Assembly: GCA_017544525.1 (NCBI GenBank)
Contig: JAFYEA010000026.1
Span: 1 to 62,360, forward strand
Length of the DNA stretch: 62,360 nucleotides
Direction: 5' to 3'
Source: Bacilli bacterium
Lineage (GTDB): Bacteria > Bacillota_I > Bacilli_A > RF39 > UBA660
The position numbers were made by a program, and so were the translations under genes. The notes beneath the pieces are model-generated. The model saw nothing but the letters and a program-made list of their open reading frames with translations. It was not told where the DNA came from and made no database searches. Below are positions 33,388 to 43,195 of the stretch, piece by piece (positions within the stretch are counted from its first letter, which is position 1; every line of letters starts with the position of its first letter).

Positions 33388-33600
33388 ATGGAAACAGCAT
33401 TAATGGTAATTTCTGTAATATTAATAGTAATTGTGTTACTTCAAAGTAGCAAAGCAAGTGATGCTAGTCAAATAATTACTGGTGGAAATGCAATGTTACT
33501 TGGTAAGACAAAAGAAAGAGGAGCAGAAAAGTTTATAACTAGACTAACTTATGCGTTAGGATTTGCATTCATAGTTATTGCATTTATATTATCAATATAA
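33388..33600 (+). CDS. secG: Preprotein translocase subunit SecG
   Basis: A 70-aa protein with two TM helices (residues ~3-20 and ~52-69) joined by a loop containing SSKASDASQIITGGN and the K-T-KERGAEKF segment typical of SecG. It is part of the SecYEG channel. secG directly before rnr and smpB is a well-known Firmicutes gene order. GCGAGGG precedes the ATG. Confidence 0.92.
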   Translation: METALMVISVILIVIVLLQSSKASDASQIITGGNAMLLGKTKERGAEKFITRLTYALGFAFIVIAFILSI

Positions 33601-33609
33601 TAAAAAATA

Positions 33610-33636
33610 AAGTTCATAATTATATGAACTTTTTTA
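33610..33636 (+). terminator. Terminator between secG and rnr
   Basis: AAGTTCATA/TATGAACTT with an ATTA loop and a T-tract. Confidence 0.85.
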
Positions 33637-33667
33637 TTTATGTGATAAAATGAATATGAGGTATACT

Positions 33668-36019
33668 ATGAGAGATAAAATAATTGAAATAATTAAAGAA
33701 GAAAACAGGAAATTAAATCCAATAGAAATAATGGATAAAATAAAAGAGAATAGTTCTAGAGAAGAATTAAGAGAATTAATTCATGAGTTAGATTTAATGT
33801 GTAGGGATGGAATACTTAGATGTGGTTCTGGGAACACATATTTTTTTAATGACTTATTAGTTGGAGTAGTTGATTTTCATGAAAAGGGAAACGCTCATAT
33901 TAGAATACCTGGTCGACCAAATGATGTATTTATTAGAAGAGATATGATGAAGGGAGCTAGAGATAAAGATACTGTAGCGATTGAAATAACTGATGAATAT
34001 AATAATGAAGGAAAGATTGTTAATATATTAAAAAGATCTCTTGGTAAATCAATTGGTGAAGTAGTAAATGAAAACGGAAGAGTTTATGTAAAAGTATTAG
34101 ATGATAGTTTACCTTATGAAGTAGAAGTAGAAAACCCAAATGAAATAGAGTTAGTTGATGGATTAATAGTTCATCTAGAATATGTTAGAGATCTTAGTAA
34201 AAGAAAAGTACTTGCTAATATAGATTATGCTTTAGGGCATAAAAATGCAGCAGGTAATAGTACGGAACTTGCTATTTTAGCTAGTGAATTTGGTAGAAGA
34301 TTAGATTTTCCTAAAGAAGTAGAAGAAGAAGCTAAACAATTTAAATCAAATTTAACTAAAGAAGAAGTAGAAGAAGGTTTAAAAGAAGGAAGAGTAGACT
34401 TAAGAGGAGAAACTATAACTACTATAGATGGTAAAGATACTAAAGATATAGATGATGCGATTAATGTAGTTGTTCTTCCTAATGGAAATTATAAAGTAAC
34501 AGTGGCGATAGCGGATGTTAGTCACTATGTTAAAATGGGTAGTGCTATATGGAAATATGCAGAAGAAAAAGGAAACTCTGATTATTTAGGCAATAAAGTA
34601 GGTCCAATGTTACCTGTAGTATTATCTAATGGTATTTGTTCATTGAATCCAAATGAAGATAGATTTGCAGTGTCAGTAGAATATGAATTAGATCATTCTG
34701 GTAATGTTATTAATCCTAATGTATTTATGTCGGTAATTAAATCTAAACAAAAGATGAATTATGATGCTGTACAAGATATTATTGATAATAAAGAAACAGA
34801 AGATACTAAAGATTATGTAACATTAAAATATACTGTTAAAGATAAAGAAACAATTAGTGATATTGCATTTAAATATGCTATTACTGAAGAAGATTTATTA
34901 AAATATAATAAAAAAGAAGACTTTAAGAGTGGAAATGAAGTTAATATTCCAACTAGAAGTGTAATCAAGAATTATTATGTTTCTTCTAAGATAATCGGAG
35001 ATGCTTTAAGAAGAAGAGGTAAAACTGACTTTGAAAGTAGAGAAGTTAAGCATATATTTGATGAAAATGATAGAGCTATAGATTGTATACCTAGAGTTCA
35101 AAGAGAATCAGAAAGATTAATTGAAAACCATATGATATATGCTAATGAAGCATTCGCAACATTTATGGTTAATAAATTATCTGAAATAACTAGTGGAATG
35201 GTACCATTTGTATTTAGAACGCATGGTGAACCAAACCCTAAGAAGATAGAAGAATTCTTAAATATGTTAACTGTATATGGTATTCAATTACCATTTAATA
35301 TAGATCCTGAAAATATTTCTAGTAAACAAGTACAACAAATACTTGAATACTTAAAGGATAAAGATAGTTATAGTGCATTTAGTGATAAATTATTAAGATG
35401 TATGCAAAAAGCAAGATATACTCCTGAAAATTATGGACATTTTGCTATTGGAAGTGATTTATATTGCCATTTTACTTCTCCTATTAGAAGAATGGCAGAT
35501 TTACTTGTTCATACTATATTTAAAGTATTTATTGTTAATAAAAATTATGACTCAAATACATTAAAATTCTGGGGTAGTTATTTAGATAATATCTGTGAAA
35601 AGATTTCTATGTGTGAAGTTGATTCTGAAAAACTTGAATATGCCTCTGATGATTTATATAACGCATATATAATGGAAGATAAACTTGGTACTTTAAGTGA
35701 AGCAACAGTTGATGAAATATTTCCTGGAAGTTTCTTTGTTAGAACAAATGATAAATATATAGAAGGTAGAGTAGATTTCTTCTTAAGCGAAGAAGATGCT
35801 AAAGAAGTAATGAATCTAAGTGATCCTGAAGAAATATATGCATATGTTGAAGAACATAAAAAAGTATTTAGTGGATTTTATGATTACAATGAAAAACTAT
35901 ATGGTTATTCTAGAAATGGAAGAATGTATTTAAGATTTGGAGATAAAGTAATGGTTTGTTGTACTGGAGCATATCCAGATAGAAGAGAAATAGATTTTAC
36001 CTTAGTAAGGAAGTTATAA
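33668..36019 (+). CDS. rnr: Ribonuclease R with an inserted LysM-like domain
   Basis: A 783-aa 3'-5' exoribonuclease. It has an N-terminal winged helix, two cold-shock/OB domains (~60-210), the RNB catalytic domain ([11 protein letters not shown] at ~260; [15 protein letters not shown] near 600) and a C-terminal S1-like domain. Residues 388-428 interrupt the RNB domain with a segment ([20 protein letters not shown]... to VNIP) that has the full LysM pattern, which RNase R normally lacks. The start is ATG 33668, after GAGGT; ATGs at 33650 and 33656 are too far upstream. smpB follows one base after the stop. Confidence 0.93.
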   Translation: MRDKIIEIIKEENRKLNPIEIMDKIKENSSREELRELIHELDLMCRDGILRCGSGNTYFFNDLLVGVVDFHEKGNAHIRIPGRPNDVFIRRDMMKGARDKDTVAIEITDEYNNEGKIVNILKRSLGKSIGEVVNENGRVYVKVLDDSLPYEVEVENPNEIELVDGLIVHLEYVRDLSKRKVLANIDYALGHKNAAGNSTELAILASEFGRRLDFPKEVEEEAKQFKSNLTKEEVEEGLKEGRVDLRGETITTIDGKDTKDIDDAINVVVLPNGNYKVTVAIADVSHYVKMGSAIWKYAEEKGNSDYLGNKVGPMLPVVLSNGICSLNPNEDRFAVSVEYELDHSGNVINPNVFMSVIKSKQKMNYDAVQDIIDNKETEDTKDYVTLKYTVKDKETISDIAFKYAITEEDLLKYNKKEDFKSGNEVNIPTRSVIKNYYVSSKIIGDALRRRGKTDFESREVKHIFDENDRAIDCIPRVQRESERLIENHMIYANEAFATFMVNKLSEITSGMVPFVFRTHGEPNPKKIEEFLNMLTVYGIQLPFNIDPENISSKQVQQILEYLKDKDSYSAFSDKLLRCMQKARYTPENYGHFAIGSDLYCHFTSPIRRMADLLVHTIFKVFIVNKNYDSNTLKFWGSYLDNICEKISMCEVDSEKLEYASDDLYNAYIMEDKLGTLSEATVDEIFPGSFFVRTNDKYIEGRVDFFLSEEDAKEVMNLSDPEEIYAYVEEHKKVFSGFYDYNEKLYGYSRNGRMYLRFGDKVMVCCTGAYPDRREIDFTLVRKL

Positions 36020-36020
36020 T

Positions 36021-36449
36021 ATGGAAATAGTTAATAGAAAAGCACATCATGATTATTTTATTAAAGATACATATGAAACTGGTATAGAATTAAAAGGAAC
36101 AGAAATTAAAAGTATTAGAAAAGGTTCAGCTAATATAAATGATTCGTATGCTAGAGTTAAAAATGGTGAAATATTCTTAACTAATATGTATATTGCTAAA
36201 TATGAAGAGGGTAATATATTTAATCATGATGAAAGAAGAGAAAGAAAACTTTTATTACATAAAAAAGAAATATTAAAAATAGATCATGAAATAAATACTA
36301 ATAGATATACATTAATTCCATTAAAACTATATTTTAAAAAGAATAAAGTTAAAATAGAACTTGGTATATGTCAAGGTAAAAAGTTGTATGATAAAAGAGA
36401 AGCACTAAAAGAAAAAGATATTAAAAGAAATGAATATGTTAGATATTAA
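36021..36449 (+). CDS. smpB: SsrA-binding protein SmpB
   Basis: A 142-aa OB-fold partner of tmRNA for rescuing stalled ribosomes. Conserved: [10 protein letters not shown] at the N-terminus, [15 protein letters not shown], the [13 protein letters not shown] strand and [17 protein letters not shown] with a Lys/Arg-rich C-terminal tail. It follows rnr by one base, as in most Firmicutes, where RNase R and SmpB act together in trans-translation. No tmRNA gene was found in the window. Confidence 0.95.
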   Translation: MEIVNRKAHHDYFIKDTYETGIELKGTEIKSIRKGSANINDSYARVKNGEIFLTNMYIAKYEEGNIFNHDERRERKLLLHKKEILKIDHEINTNRYTLIPLKLYFKKNKVKIELGICQGKKLYDKREALKEKDIKRNEYVRY

Positions 36450-36463
36450 CATATTCTTTTTTT
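36432..36463 (+). terminator. Terminator overlapping the end of smpB
   Basis: GAATATGTTA/TAACATATTC with a 5-base loop containing stop-codon bases, then seven T. Confidence 0.75.
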
Positions 36464-36481
36464 AAAAACATATAATATTAT

Positions 36482-36790
36482 ATGAAAAAGGAACTACCTA
36501 AAATATATGTTAATAAGATAGATAAGATTAATAACAATGAGGAAGTGTATTATTCATATAAAGATAATAGTGATATGGAAATAAATGAAGAAATAGTACC
36601 ATCAATATATGAAATGCAAAATAGAATAGATGAGTTATTTAGATCTAGTGATTTTATATATAAAAAAAGGTTTCATATTAAAACCAAATATGGGGAAGGG
36701 GATTATGATATTATTTCTAAAAGCTATGATTATTTACTTACTATTGATGGTGAAAAGATATATATAGATAATATACTAGAAATATATTAA
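36482..36790 (+). CDS. Small protein, unknown, apparently leaderless
   Basis: A 102-aa soluble protein rich in Lys, Glu and Tyr, with no recognised motif. TATAAT at 36471-36476 ends 5 bases before the ATG and there is no Shine-Dalgarno, so the transcript should begin at or next to the start codon. It lies between smpB and secE. Function unknown. Confidence 0.55.
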   Translation: MKKELPKIYVNKIDKINNNEEVYYSYKDNSDMEINEEIVPSIYEMQNRIDELFRSSDFIYKKRFHIKTKYGEGDYDIISKSYDYLLTIDGEKIYIDNILEIY

Positions 36791-36791
36791 A

Positions 36792-36852
36792 AAACACTTG
36801 AAATAATTAAAATATTATGATAATATTTAATTACACAAAGAAGTGTTTTTTT
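36792..36852 (+). terminator. Branched hairpin with T-tract that runs into the secE Shine-Dalgarno
   Basis: The outer stem AAACACTT/AAGTGTTT (36792-36799 with 36841-36848) encloses a 12-bp AT hairpin (36805-36832). Ten T follow, and GGAGGG of secE begins right after them. It may be a terminator for the upstream gene or an attenuator that controls secE-nusG. Confidence 0.55.
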
Positions 36853-36866
36853 TTGGAGGGATTTTT

Positions 36867-37043
36867 GTGAAGAAAATAAAAGCCTTTTTTAAGGGAGTTA
36901 AAAAAGAAGCAAAGACAGTAAGATGGCCAGATGGTAAAGGATTAGTTAAGTATTCATGCATTACTATAATTATGCTTGTATTCTTTGGATTATTCTTTTA
37001 TGGACTTGATGCATTATTCTCATTGATAAGGGGGTTAATGTAA
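36867..37043 (+). CDS. secE: Preprotein translocase subunit SecE
   Basis: A 58-aa single-span subunit of SecYEG. The amphipathic KKIKAFFKGVKKEAKTVRWPDGKGLVKYS region with the conserved VRWP is followed by one TM helix (~35-55). The start is GTG 36867 with GGAGGG upstream; the longer frame is poly-Phe leader sequence. It overlaps nusG by one base (TAATG). Confidence 0.93.
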   Translation: MKKIKAFFKGVKKEAKTVRWPDGKGLVKYSCITIIMLVFFGLFFYGLDALFSLIRGLM

Positions 37044-37582
37044 TGGAAGAACAAAAATTATGGTATGTTGTTAATGCATACAGTGGACATGAACAAAAAG
37101 TAAAAGATTATCTAGAATCAAGACGTGAAAGTATGGGAATGGAAAACAATATATTTAGAGTTATTATTCCTGAAAGAACTGAAGTCGAAATAAAAGATGG
37201 CGTTAAAAAAGAAAAAGTTCGTAAAATGTTTCCAGGTTACGTTTTAATTGAAATGATTATGAGTGACGAGGCTTGGTATGTTGTACGTAATACTCCAGGA
37301 GTAACAGGATTTATTGGTTCTTCAGGAAAGGGTGCTAAACCAATTCCACTATCACCTGAAGAAGTTAAGAAATTTATTGGTGATGGAGAAGTTAAAGCTA
37401 AACCAATTAATACTGATGTTGAAGTAGGAGATATGGTATCTATTATTGATGGACCATTTAATGGAATGTCAGGTAAGATTGAAAGCCAAGATAAAGAGAA
37501 TGAAAAACTTACTGTTCTTATTGATTTGTTTGGACAAGAAACTCCAGTAGAAGTAGATTTAATTCAAGTAACAAAAATGTAA
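37043..37582 (+). CDS. nusG: Transcription antitermination/pausing factor NusG
   Basis: A 179-aa factor binding RNA polymerase. It has an N-terminal NGN domain (KLWYVVNAYSGHEQKVKDYL, FPGYVLIEM, WYVVRNTPGVTGFIG) and a C-terminal KOW domain (GDMVSIIDGPFNGMSGKI). secE-nusG is the standard order, but the usual rplK-rplA neighbours are about 7 kb away here. Confidence 0.97.
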   Translation: MEEQKLWYVVNAYSGHEQKVKDYLESRRESMGMENNIFRVIIPERTEVEIKDGVKKEKVRKMFPGYVLIEMIMSDEAWYVVRNTPGVTGFIGSSGKGAKPIPLSPEEVKKFIGDGEVKAKPINTDVEVGDMVSIIDGPFNGMSGKIESQDKENEKLTVLIDLFGQETPVEVDLIQVTKM

Positions 37583-37590
37583 TCAAAATA

Positions 37591-37622
37591 AAAAGTGTTT
37601 CTTTATTGAAACACTTTTTTAT
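37591..37622. terminator. Bidirectional terminator between nusG and the minus-strand gene
   Basis: AAAAGTGTTTC/GAAACACTTTT with a 6-base loop and flanking A and T tracts. Confidence 0.85.
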
Positions 37623-37627
37623 TTGTT

Positions 37628-39640
37628 TTATTTTATAAATGTTACTTCAGGAGTTACTATTGTTTGACCAGTTTGTTCATCTTCAGTTAATACATATTTA
37701 TAACCATTCATACCTTCATCTGTAACACTTGAATCTTTAACATATACTTCTATTTTGTTATTATCAAAATCAAGAGTAGCACTTACATATTGATTAGTTT
37801 CAGTGTTATCACATATAACAATATATTTTTCAGCATCAGATTCAATTGCATATTTTCCATCTATATCTAAAATTTTAACGCTATCATTTGATTCTGAAAC
37901 ACTTACTGGAACGCTTATACGATCTATTATTTTATCTTCAGTAAATGAACTTCTATAGATATATGTACCATCTAATTTGTAATAAGTATAATATTTATCA
38001 GCATATGTTGTAATTCTTTCATCAACTGATTTTATAATAGCGTTGTTTAAATATGGAAGTTTTTTAAGACTTTCACCTTTACTATTGAATAACATAGCAA
38101 GTGTAAATCCTAATCTATTTGTTTTAAGAGTATAGAATAAATTTCCATCTTCAAATTTTTGTAATCTCTTAGTATTTAATTTAAATGATTTAGTGTCTAA
38201 ATCAAAGTATTTATAATAATATGATGAACCATCTTTTACTTCTAATGCTATTGCATTTAAGTCTTCATCATAGTATGCTGAGATATAATCTTCAGATGCT
38301 TCTAGAGCCATTTCATCATCTTCATATGAGAATGCCCCAATTTTGTTATCTTTTTGTAAAAGTAAAACTCTATCATATTCACTATATTCTGGATTACCAA
38401 CCCAACCATAATCAAGTGCTATTGTAAATGTATTTGAATTAAATGAATAATAACCAACTTTATATCCTGAAATACCATTGTCAAAGCATCCATTAGATCC
38501 ACATTCATAATTATCAACATAATCTTTTTGGAATAGAACTCCCATTATATTATTATTACTTCCAACTATTAATTCATAATCATAGTCATCAATTTTTATA
38601 TCATCATCAAGTTTAATTTTTCTTGTTGTTTTCTTTAAAGGATCATATACAATTAGTTGTTTATCATTTATTAAGAAATATTTACTAACATGAGCAAGTA
38701 CATCACAAGATTCATCTTCACATTGAAATGTATCTATTAACTCAGAAGTATCATCTTCTTCACATTCCTCATTATCACATTCATATGTTTCTTTTAATGT
38801 TTTTCTAGCAAAGTAGTAAGTTTCATCTTCATAATTATCTTTAAAAATATATATTTTATCATCATATTCAACTGGGAATGTTGTTAAACCATTTATTGAT
38901 TTATAGTATTTATTATTATCATCTTTGAATACTATATCTTTTAATTCAATATATCCAGTTTTTTCATTTTCATCAGTTATTTCATAATAGAAATTAATTC
39001 CTTTTTCCATCTTTTGAAGTGGTTCATATGTTGATAATTTATATGTTTTACCATCACTTTCAATTGTATAACCACTATCATTTGTATAACTTGAGAATTT
39101 CAAATTTTTAGATGCTGACAAATCAAAATATAATTCACTAACTCTTTGAGGTGTTTCAAATTCAAATACACATTCAATAATCATTCCTTTTTTAAGAGTT
39201 TTTATTTTTTCTCCATCTTTTGTTTTATTACATACAAGTTCAAATGTGCTTTGTTTAACAGGAACATATTCTATATCAGCAGAAGGTCTTGCAATTTCAT
39301 TAGTAGTAGGTTCAGTTACCTCATTAGTTGGTTTGTTTTTATCTTTAAACACAAAGTAATAAAGTATTAAACCAATTAATGCTAGTATTACAACAACTTC
39401 AATTATAATGATAGCTGTTTTTCCCTTATCCTTTTTTTCTTCCTCATTTGATTCACTAACTTTTTCTTCAACTGTGTCGTCTTCTACAACCATTTCTTCT
39501 TCAGTTGTATTGTCTTCTTCAACGGTTTCTTCTTCTACAGTATCTTCTTCAGTTGGTTCATTAGTTTCTTCTGTTACTTCATCATCATTAACAATTTCAG
39601 CAAGTTCTTCTAATTCTTTATCTTTTTCATCATCACTCAT
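37628..39640 (-). CDS. Large membrane-anchored extracytoplasmic protein, unknown
   Basis: A 670-aa bitopic protein. The cytosolic N-terminus (1-75) is extremely acidic (Glu/Thr/Val repeats such as [11 protein letters not shown]), then one TM helix (~76-98), then a ~570-residue outer domain. The outer part starts with an Ig-like stretch (~115-240) and continues with repeated beta-strand segments, suggesting a propeller-like or repeat fold. Paired Cys loops ([24 protein letters not shown]) may form disulfides, consistent with the CcdA-like protein in this window. AAGGAG precedes the ATG. Family not recognised. Confidence 0.7.
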   Translation of the reverse strand: MSDDEKDKELEELAEIVNDDEVTEETNEPTEEDTVEEETVEEDNTTEEEMVVEDDTVEEKVSESNEEEKKDKGKTAIIIIEVVVILALIGLILYYFVFKDKNKPTNEVTEPTTNEIARPSADIEYVPVKQSTFELVCNKTKDGEKIKTLKKGMIIECVFEFETPQRVSELYFDLSASKNLKFSSYTNDSGYTIESDGKTYKLSTYEPLQKMEKGINFYYEITDENEKTGYIELKDIVFKDDNNKYYKSINGLTTFPVEYDDKIYIFKDNYEDETYYFARKTLKETYECDNEECEEDDTSELIDTFQCEDESCDVLAHVSKYFLINDKQLIVYDPLKKTTRKIKLDDDIKIDDYDYELIVGSNNNIMGVLFQKDYVDNYECGSNGCFDNGISGYKVGYYSFNSNTFTIALDYGWVGNPEYSEYDRVLLLQKDNKIGAFSYEDDEMALEASEDYISAYYDEDLNAIALEVKDGSSYYYKYFDLDTKSFKLNTKRLQKFEDGNLFYTLKTNRLGFTLAMLFNSKGESLKKLPYLNNAIIKSVDERITTYADKYYTYYKLDGTYIYRSSFTEDKIIDRISVPVSVSESNDSVKILDIDGKYAIESDAEKYIVICDNTETNQYVSATLDFDNNKIEVYVKDSSVTDEGMNGYKYVLTEDEQTGQTIVTPEVTFIK

Positions 39641-39689
39641 TTTATCAACTCCTTATTATAAAAATATTATATCATTTAAATACAAAATA

Positions 39690-39698
39690 TGCTATAAT
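39690..39698 (+). promoter_or_regulatory. Extended -10 promoter of rubrerythrin
   Basis: TGCTATAAT lies 28 bases before the ATG, in the gap divergent from the large membrane protein. Confidence 0.65.
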
Positions 39699-39725
39699 TT
39701 TTATATAAAGAAAAGAGGTCTAGTT

Positions 39726-40268
39726 ATGGAATTAAAAGGAAGTAAAACTGAGCAAAATTTAATGGCTGCTTTCGCAGGTGAGAGTCAAGCAAGAAATAAG
39801 TATACTTATTATGCTTCTAAAGCTAAAAAAGAAGGTTATGAACAAATAGCAGCTATATTTGAAGAAACTGCAAATAATGAAAAAGAACATGCTAAATTAT
39901 GGTTTAAACAATTACATAATGGAGATGTTCCAGAAACATTAACAAATTTAAAAGATGCTGCTAGTGGTGAAAACTATGAATGGACAGAAATGTATAAAGA
40001 ATTTGCTAAAGTAGCTAAAGAAGAAGGATTTAAACAAATTGCTTTATTATTTGAACAAGTAGCAGAAATTGAAAAGCATCATGAAGAAAGATTTATGAAA
40101 CTTGTTGATAATATTGAGAATAATCTAGTATTTGAAAAAGGTGAAGAAAAAATTTGGATATGCAGAAATTGTGGACATGTTTATAAAGGAAAGAAAGCAT
40201 TAAAGGTGTGTCCTGTATGTAATCACCCACAAAGCTTTATGGAAGTAAAAGCAGATAATTATTTATAA
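39726..40268 (+). CDS. Rubrerythrin
   Basis: A 180-aa non-haem diiron peroxidase found in anaerobes and microaerobes. An N-terminal ferritin-like four-helix bundle (ExxH motifs [13 protein letters not shown] and [12 protein letters not shown]) is followed by a C-terminal rubredoxin domain ([17 protein letters not shown]). It reduces H2O2 with electrons from NADH-dependent partners, which are not in this window. The frame opens far upstream (39408), but AGAGGT and the [10 protein letters not shown] start show ATG 39726. It indicates an oxygen-sensitive lifestyle. Confidence 0.95.
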   Translation: MELKGSKTEQNLMAAFAGESQARNKYTYYASKAKKEGYEQIAAIFEETANNEKEHAKLWFKQLHNGDVPETLTNLKDAASGENYEWTEMYKEFAKVAKEEGFKQIALLFEQVAEIEKHHEERFMKLVDNIENNLVFEKGEEKIWICRNCGHVYKGKKALKVCPVCNHPQSFMEVKADNYL

Positions 40269-40271
40269 AAT

Positions 40272-40299
40272 AATCTCTAGTTAATTCTAGAGATTTTAA
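40272..40299 (+). terminator. Terminator after rubrerythrin
   Basis: AATCTCTAG/CTAGAGATT with a TTAATT loop. The T-run is interrupted. Confidence 0.6.
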
Positions 40300-40313
40300 T
40301 TTGAAATCAAATA

Positions 40314-40322
40314 TGTTATAAT
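40314..40322 (+). promoter_or_regulatory. Extended -10 promoter for the 571-aa gene
   Basis: TGTTATAAT lies 26 bases before the ATG. Confidence 0.6.
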
Positions 40323-40347
40323 TCTTATAATAGGAGTAAAAAGGAAA

Positions 40348-42063
40348 ATGGCTAAAAAGGGAGAAACATTTCTTGAATTAAATTTAGAAGATGCAGTATC
40401 TTTTTTTAATCATGCTCAAGAATTAATAAAAGAATATATAGAATCAAGTGAAGATGATGATGAAATAAGATATAAACAAATAGGTGATATAGTTGAAAAT
40501 CTATTAAAATATATTATTACATTGCATCAGTTTAGAGAATATAATGGTAAATTAAAAGGACATTTATATGATTATGAGGAAATAGATGAATTACTAGAAA
40601 AAGAAATAATAACTCCTAAAATGCATGAAGATTTAAAAAAATATAATGAAGGAGAATTTGAAGATTTTAATCTATCTAAATATGCATTTTTATATAAACT
40701 AATAGATTTAATGTTTTATGAAAACACATTTGATATTATATATAAGACATTAAAAAATCAAATAGCCACTTCTCTTGGCAAGAAGAAATATTTAGATAAT
40801 GAAGATATGAACATTTATGATAGATTTATGCTTATAACTAATAGTTTTAATAAAGTTAATTTAAAGGAACTATTAAATGAAGAAGGAAAGGGAGAATATA
40901 AAGCATTAGTATCTGAAGTAAAAAATAAAAGAACAGGCATTCAAGATAGATATAGAATGTTTGCAGGAAATTTAAGCAATCCTAAAACAGATATATATGG
41001 TTATGAGGTAGAAGATCTATTTTCTCTAGTTTTAGTTTTGAATAAGTATTGTAAATATATTCATAATAATAATGATGATTTTAATTTTAATTATATAGAG
41101 ACATTTTATTGGGAAAATGTTGATAAAATGAAATCTTTAATTAATAGAAGTGAAGAAGAAATAAGATTAATTAAATCAATTACTAAATATAGAAAAGATA
41201 CATTGCTATCATCATACTTATTTCAAAGTAGTATTAGTGCAGATGATATATTTGGCTATTCTAAATTAGATGAATTAAATAATAAAGATTTAGAATTTAT
41301 GTTTGTTAACAATGTTTCTTTTGATACATATAGTAAATTAAGAGAAAAAGGTTTTAGTATTGATGAAGTAATAAAAATAGTTACATTAAATGGCAATGAA
41401 TATGATAATTATAAAGTAAATGAAAATAGATTTGATTTATTACCATATTTAAAAATACCAATTATAAATGGAATTGATGATAATGTTAGTAATTATTTTT
41501 TAAATAAAAAGAAAGAATTAATGAAACTGTTTGATAATAAAAACTATGAAGAATACTTTAGTGCATTTATTACATTATTTCAAAAAGAAGAGGTCAATGG
41601 ATTATTTGAAATATTAGAAAATTTAGATTTTGAGCAATTAAAAATATATGATAATCTTGATAAGTATTTAAGAAAAAATGAAAAATTAAGCTGTGATGAT
41701 ATTATAGAAAATGTTATTTCAAATATTAAAATGTTTAATGAAGATACTGATATATTAAGTAAAATACCTATAATGTTAGATGCAGTTAATAATAAAGAAA
41801 TATATAATGCTTTACTTGATAATGGTTTAGAAGAAGATAAAATAGAATATATAGATGGAACAATATTTTGCTACAATAACAAATATGTTATAAAAGTATT
41901 CAATATATTAAAAGAAAAAGAAATAGATGTTTTAATTAATGATAAATTGAATCCAAATATTATTAGATATGTGACTCAAATGATACATAAAGAAACTACT
42001 AATAAGTTAGCGCCAATGATTATGTATAGACCAAATAAACATATAGAACAAAATGAAATATAA
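40348..42063 (+). CDS. Large helical protein, unknown
   Basis: A 571-aa soluble, nearly all-helical protein rich in Asn, Lys, Asp and Leu. No membrane segment, signal, nucleotide-binding or metal motif is visible. The N-terminal ~120 residues form a helical bundle with many acidic residues. It has its own promoter, but it has no close Shine-Dalgarno better than GGAGTAAAAAGGAAA. Function unknown. Confidence 0.6.
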   Translation: MAKKGETFLELNLEDAVSFFNHAQELIKEYIESSEDDDEIRYKQIGDIVENLLKYIITLHQFREYNGKLKGHLYDYEEIDELLEKEIITPKMHEDLKKYNEGEFEDFNLSKYAFLYKLIDLMFYENTFDIIYKTLKNQIATSLGKKKYLDNEDMNIYDRFMLITNSFNKVNLKELLNEEGKGEYKALVSEVKNKRTGIQDRYRMFAGNLSNPKTDIYGYEVEDLFSLVLVLNKYCKYIHNNNDDFNFNYIETFYWENVDKMKSLINRSEEEIRLIKSITKYRKDTLLSSYLFQSSISADDIFGYSKLDELNNKDLEFMFVNNVSFDTYSKLREKGFSIDEVIKIVTLNGNEYDNYKVNENRFDLLPYLKIPIINGIDDNVSNYFLNKKKELMKLFDNKNYEEYFSAFITLFQKEEVNGLFEILENLDFEQLKIYDNLDKYLRKNEKLSCDDIIENVISNIKMFNEDTDILSKIPIMLDAVNNKEIYNALLDNGLEEDKIEYIDGTIFCYNNKYVIKVFNILKEKEIDVLINDKLNPNIIRYVTQMIHKETTNKLAPMIMYRPNKHIEQNEI

Positions 42064-42072
42064 TGGTATAAT
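42064..42072 (+). promoter_or_regulatory. Extended -10 promoter of the zinc alcohol dehydrogenase
   Basis: TGGTATAAT starts right at the previous stop and lies 24 bases before the ATG. Confidence 0.6.
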
Positions 42073-42096
42073 AATTAAAGAATAGAGGGTGAGTAT

Positions 42097-43134
42097 ATGA
42101 AATGTGTTGCGATATCTGGGCCTAGAAAAATGGTTGTAGAAGATAGGGAACCAAAAGAAGGGAAAAAAGGATATATTTTAATTGATGTAATTAAAGTAGG
42201 AATTTGTGGTTCTGATATTCATTATTGGGTTAGCGGTGAGCCTAAAGGTCTTGTAATGGGACATGAATTTAGTGGAATTGTAATCGATAATGGAGGAAGT
42301 AAAAAGTTTAAAGAAGGAGATAGAGTTACTGCATTACCAATTTCTCCATGTATGAAATGTAGAGAATGTAAAAGTGGAAATGTTCAAATTTGTACTAAAA
42401 CTTGGGATGAAGCAATTGGACTTAGTATGGATAATCCAGGTGGATTTGGTGGAAGAGTTTTAGTTAAAGAAAGTATGGTTAGACATTTACCAGATAATGT
42501 TACATATGAAAGTGGAGCTATGGTAGAACCAGCAGCAGTTGGATATAGAGCAGCTAACATAAGTGGAATTAAAAAAGGAGATAGAGCACTTGTAATTGGT
42601 GGAGGAATAATTGGTTTATTAACAGCAATGTTCTTAAGACTTAAAGGTGCGTCATATATATGTTTAACTGAAACTAATCCAGCAAGAGGAGAAAAATCAG
42701 TTAAGTTAGGAGTAGCTGATGAATGGTTTAATGCATTAGATCCAAAGCTAACAGAAAAATTAATGGCAAAAACAAAGACAGGTAATGGATTTGATGTTGT
42801 ATGTGATTGTGTTGGAAATTCTCCTGCATTAAGTAGTGCTATTATGTATACTAAACCAAATGGTAATTTAGTAATGGTTGGTATATCATTAGGACCAGTT
42901 AGTGTACCTCTAGTTAGTGCTACATTAAAAGAAATCAATATGAAAGGTTCAATAGCTTATAAACCTCATGAATTTGATGAAGTAATAAGATTATTAAAAA
43001 ATAAAAAGATTAATTTAGAAAAGTTTATTGATGATATTGTAACTCTTGATGAAATACAAGCATCATTTGAAAGATTAACAAGTGGAACAGATTCTGCAGT
43101 TAAGATTTTAATTAATCCAAATAAAAGAAAATAA
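42097..43134 (+). CDS. Zinc-dependent medium-chain dehydrogenase (sorbitol/threonine-dehydrogenase-like)
   Basis: A 345-aa MDR enzyme. Catalytic zinc ligands are visible: GICGSDIHYW (Cys), GHEFSG (His-Glu), then the structural four-Cys site CMKCRECKSGNVQIC (residues ~88-102). The NAD(P) Rossmann motif is GGGIIGLLTA (~167). It oxidises a polyol or amino acid alcohol; sorbitol, butanediol and threonine are all possible. It is monocistronic with a strong terminator. Confidence 0.88.
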   Translation: MKCVAISGPRKMVVEDREPKEGKKGYILIDVIKVGICGSDIHYWVSGEPKGLVMGHEFSGIVIDNGGSKKFKEGDRVTALPISPCMKCRECKSGNVQICTKTWDEAIGLSMDNPGGFGGRVLVKESMVRHLPDNVTYESGAMVEPAAVGYRAANISGIKKGDRALVIGGGIIGLLTAMFLRLKGASYICLTETNPARGEKSVKLGVADEWFNALDPKLTEKLMAKTKTGNGFDVVCDCVGNSPALSSAIMYTKPNGNLVMVGISLGPVSVPLVSATLKEINMKGSIAYKPHEFDEVIRLLKNKKINLEKFIDDIVTLDEIQASFERLTSGTDSAVKILINPNKRK

Positions 43135-43164
43135 AGGATATTAATTTTGTAATATCCTTTTTTT
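43133..43164 (+). terminator. Terminator after the dehydrogenase
   Basis: AAAGGATATT/AATATCCTTT with an 8-base loop, then seven T. Confidence 0.8.
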
Positions 43165-43165
43165 A

Positions 43166-43174
43166 TGCTATAAT
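43166..43174 (+). promoter_or_regulatory. Extended -10 promoter of the NPKTG surface protein
   Basis: TGCTATAAT starts at the end of the preceding T-tract and lies 22 bases before the ATG. Confidence 0.65.
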
Positions 43175-43195
43175 TCTATTATAGTAGGTGGTAAT

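Noticed and set aside
39408..39725. N-terminal extension of rubrerythrin
   Set aside because: It is the Ser-rich antisense of the acidic minus-strand gene, and rubrerythrin has its own promoter and SD at 39726.
42384..42938. 184-codon minus-strand frame inside the dehydrogenase gene
   Set aside because: The plus-strand frame has full MDR motifs. The reverse frame is a shadow without SD or recognisable domain.
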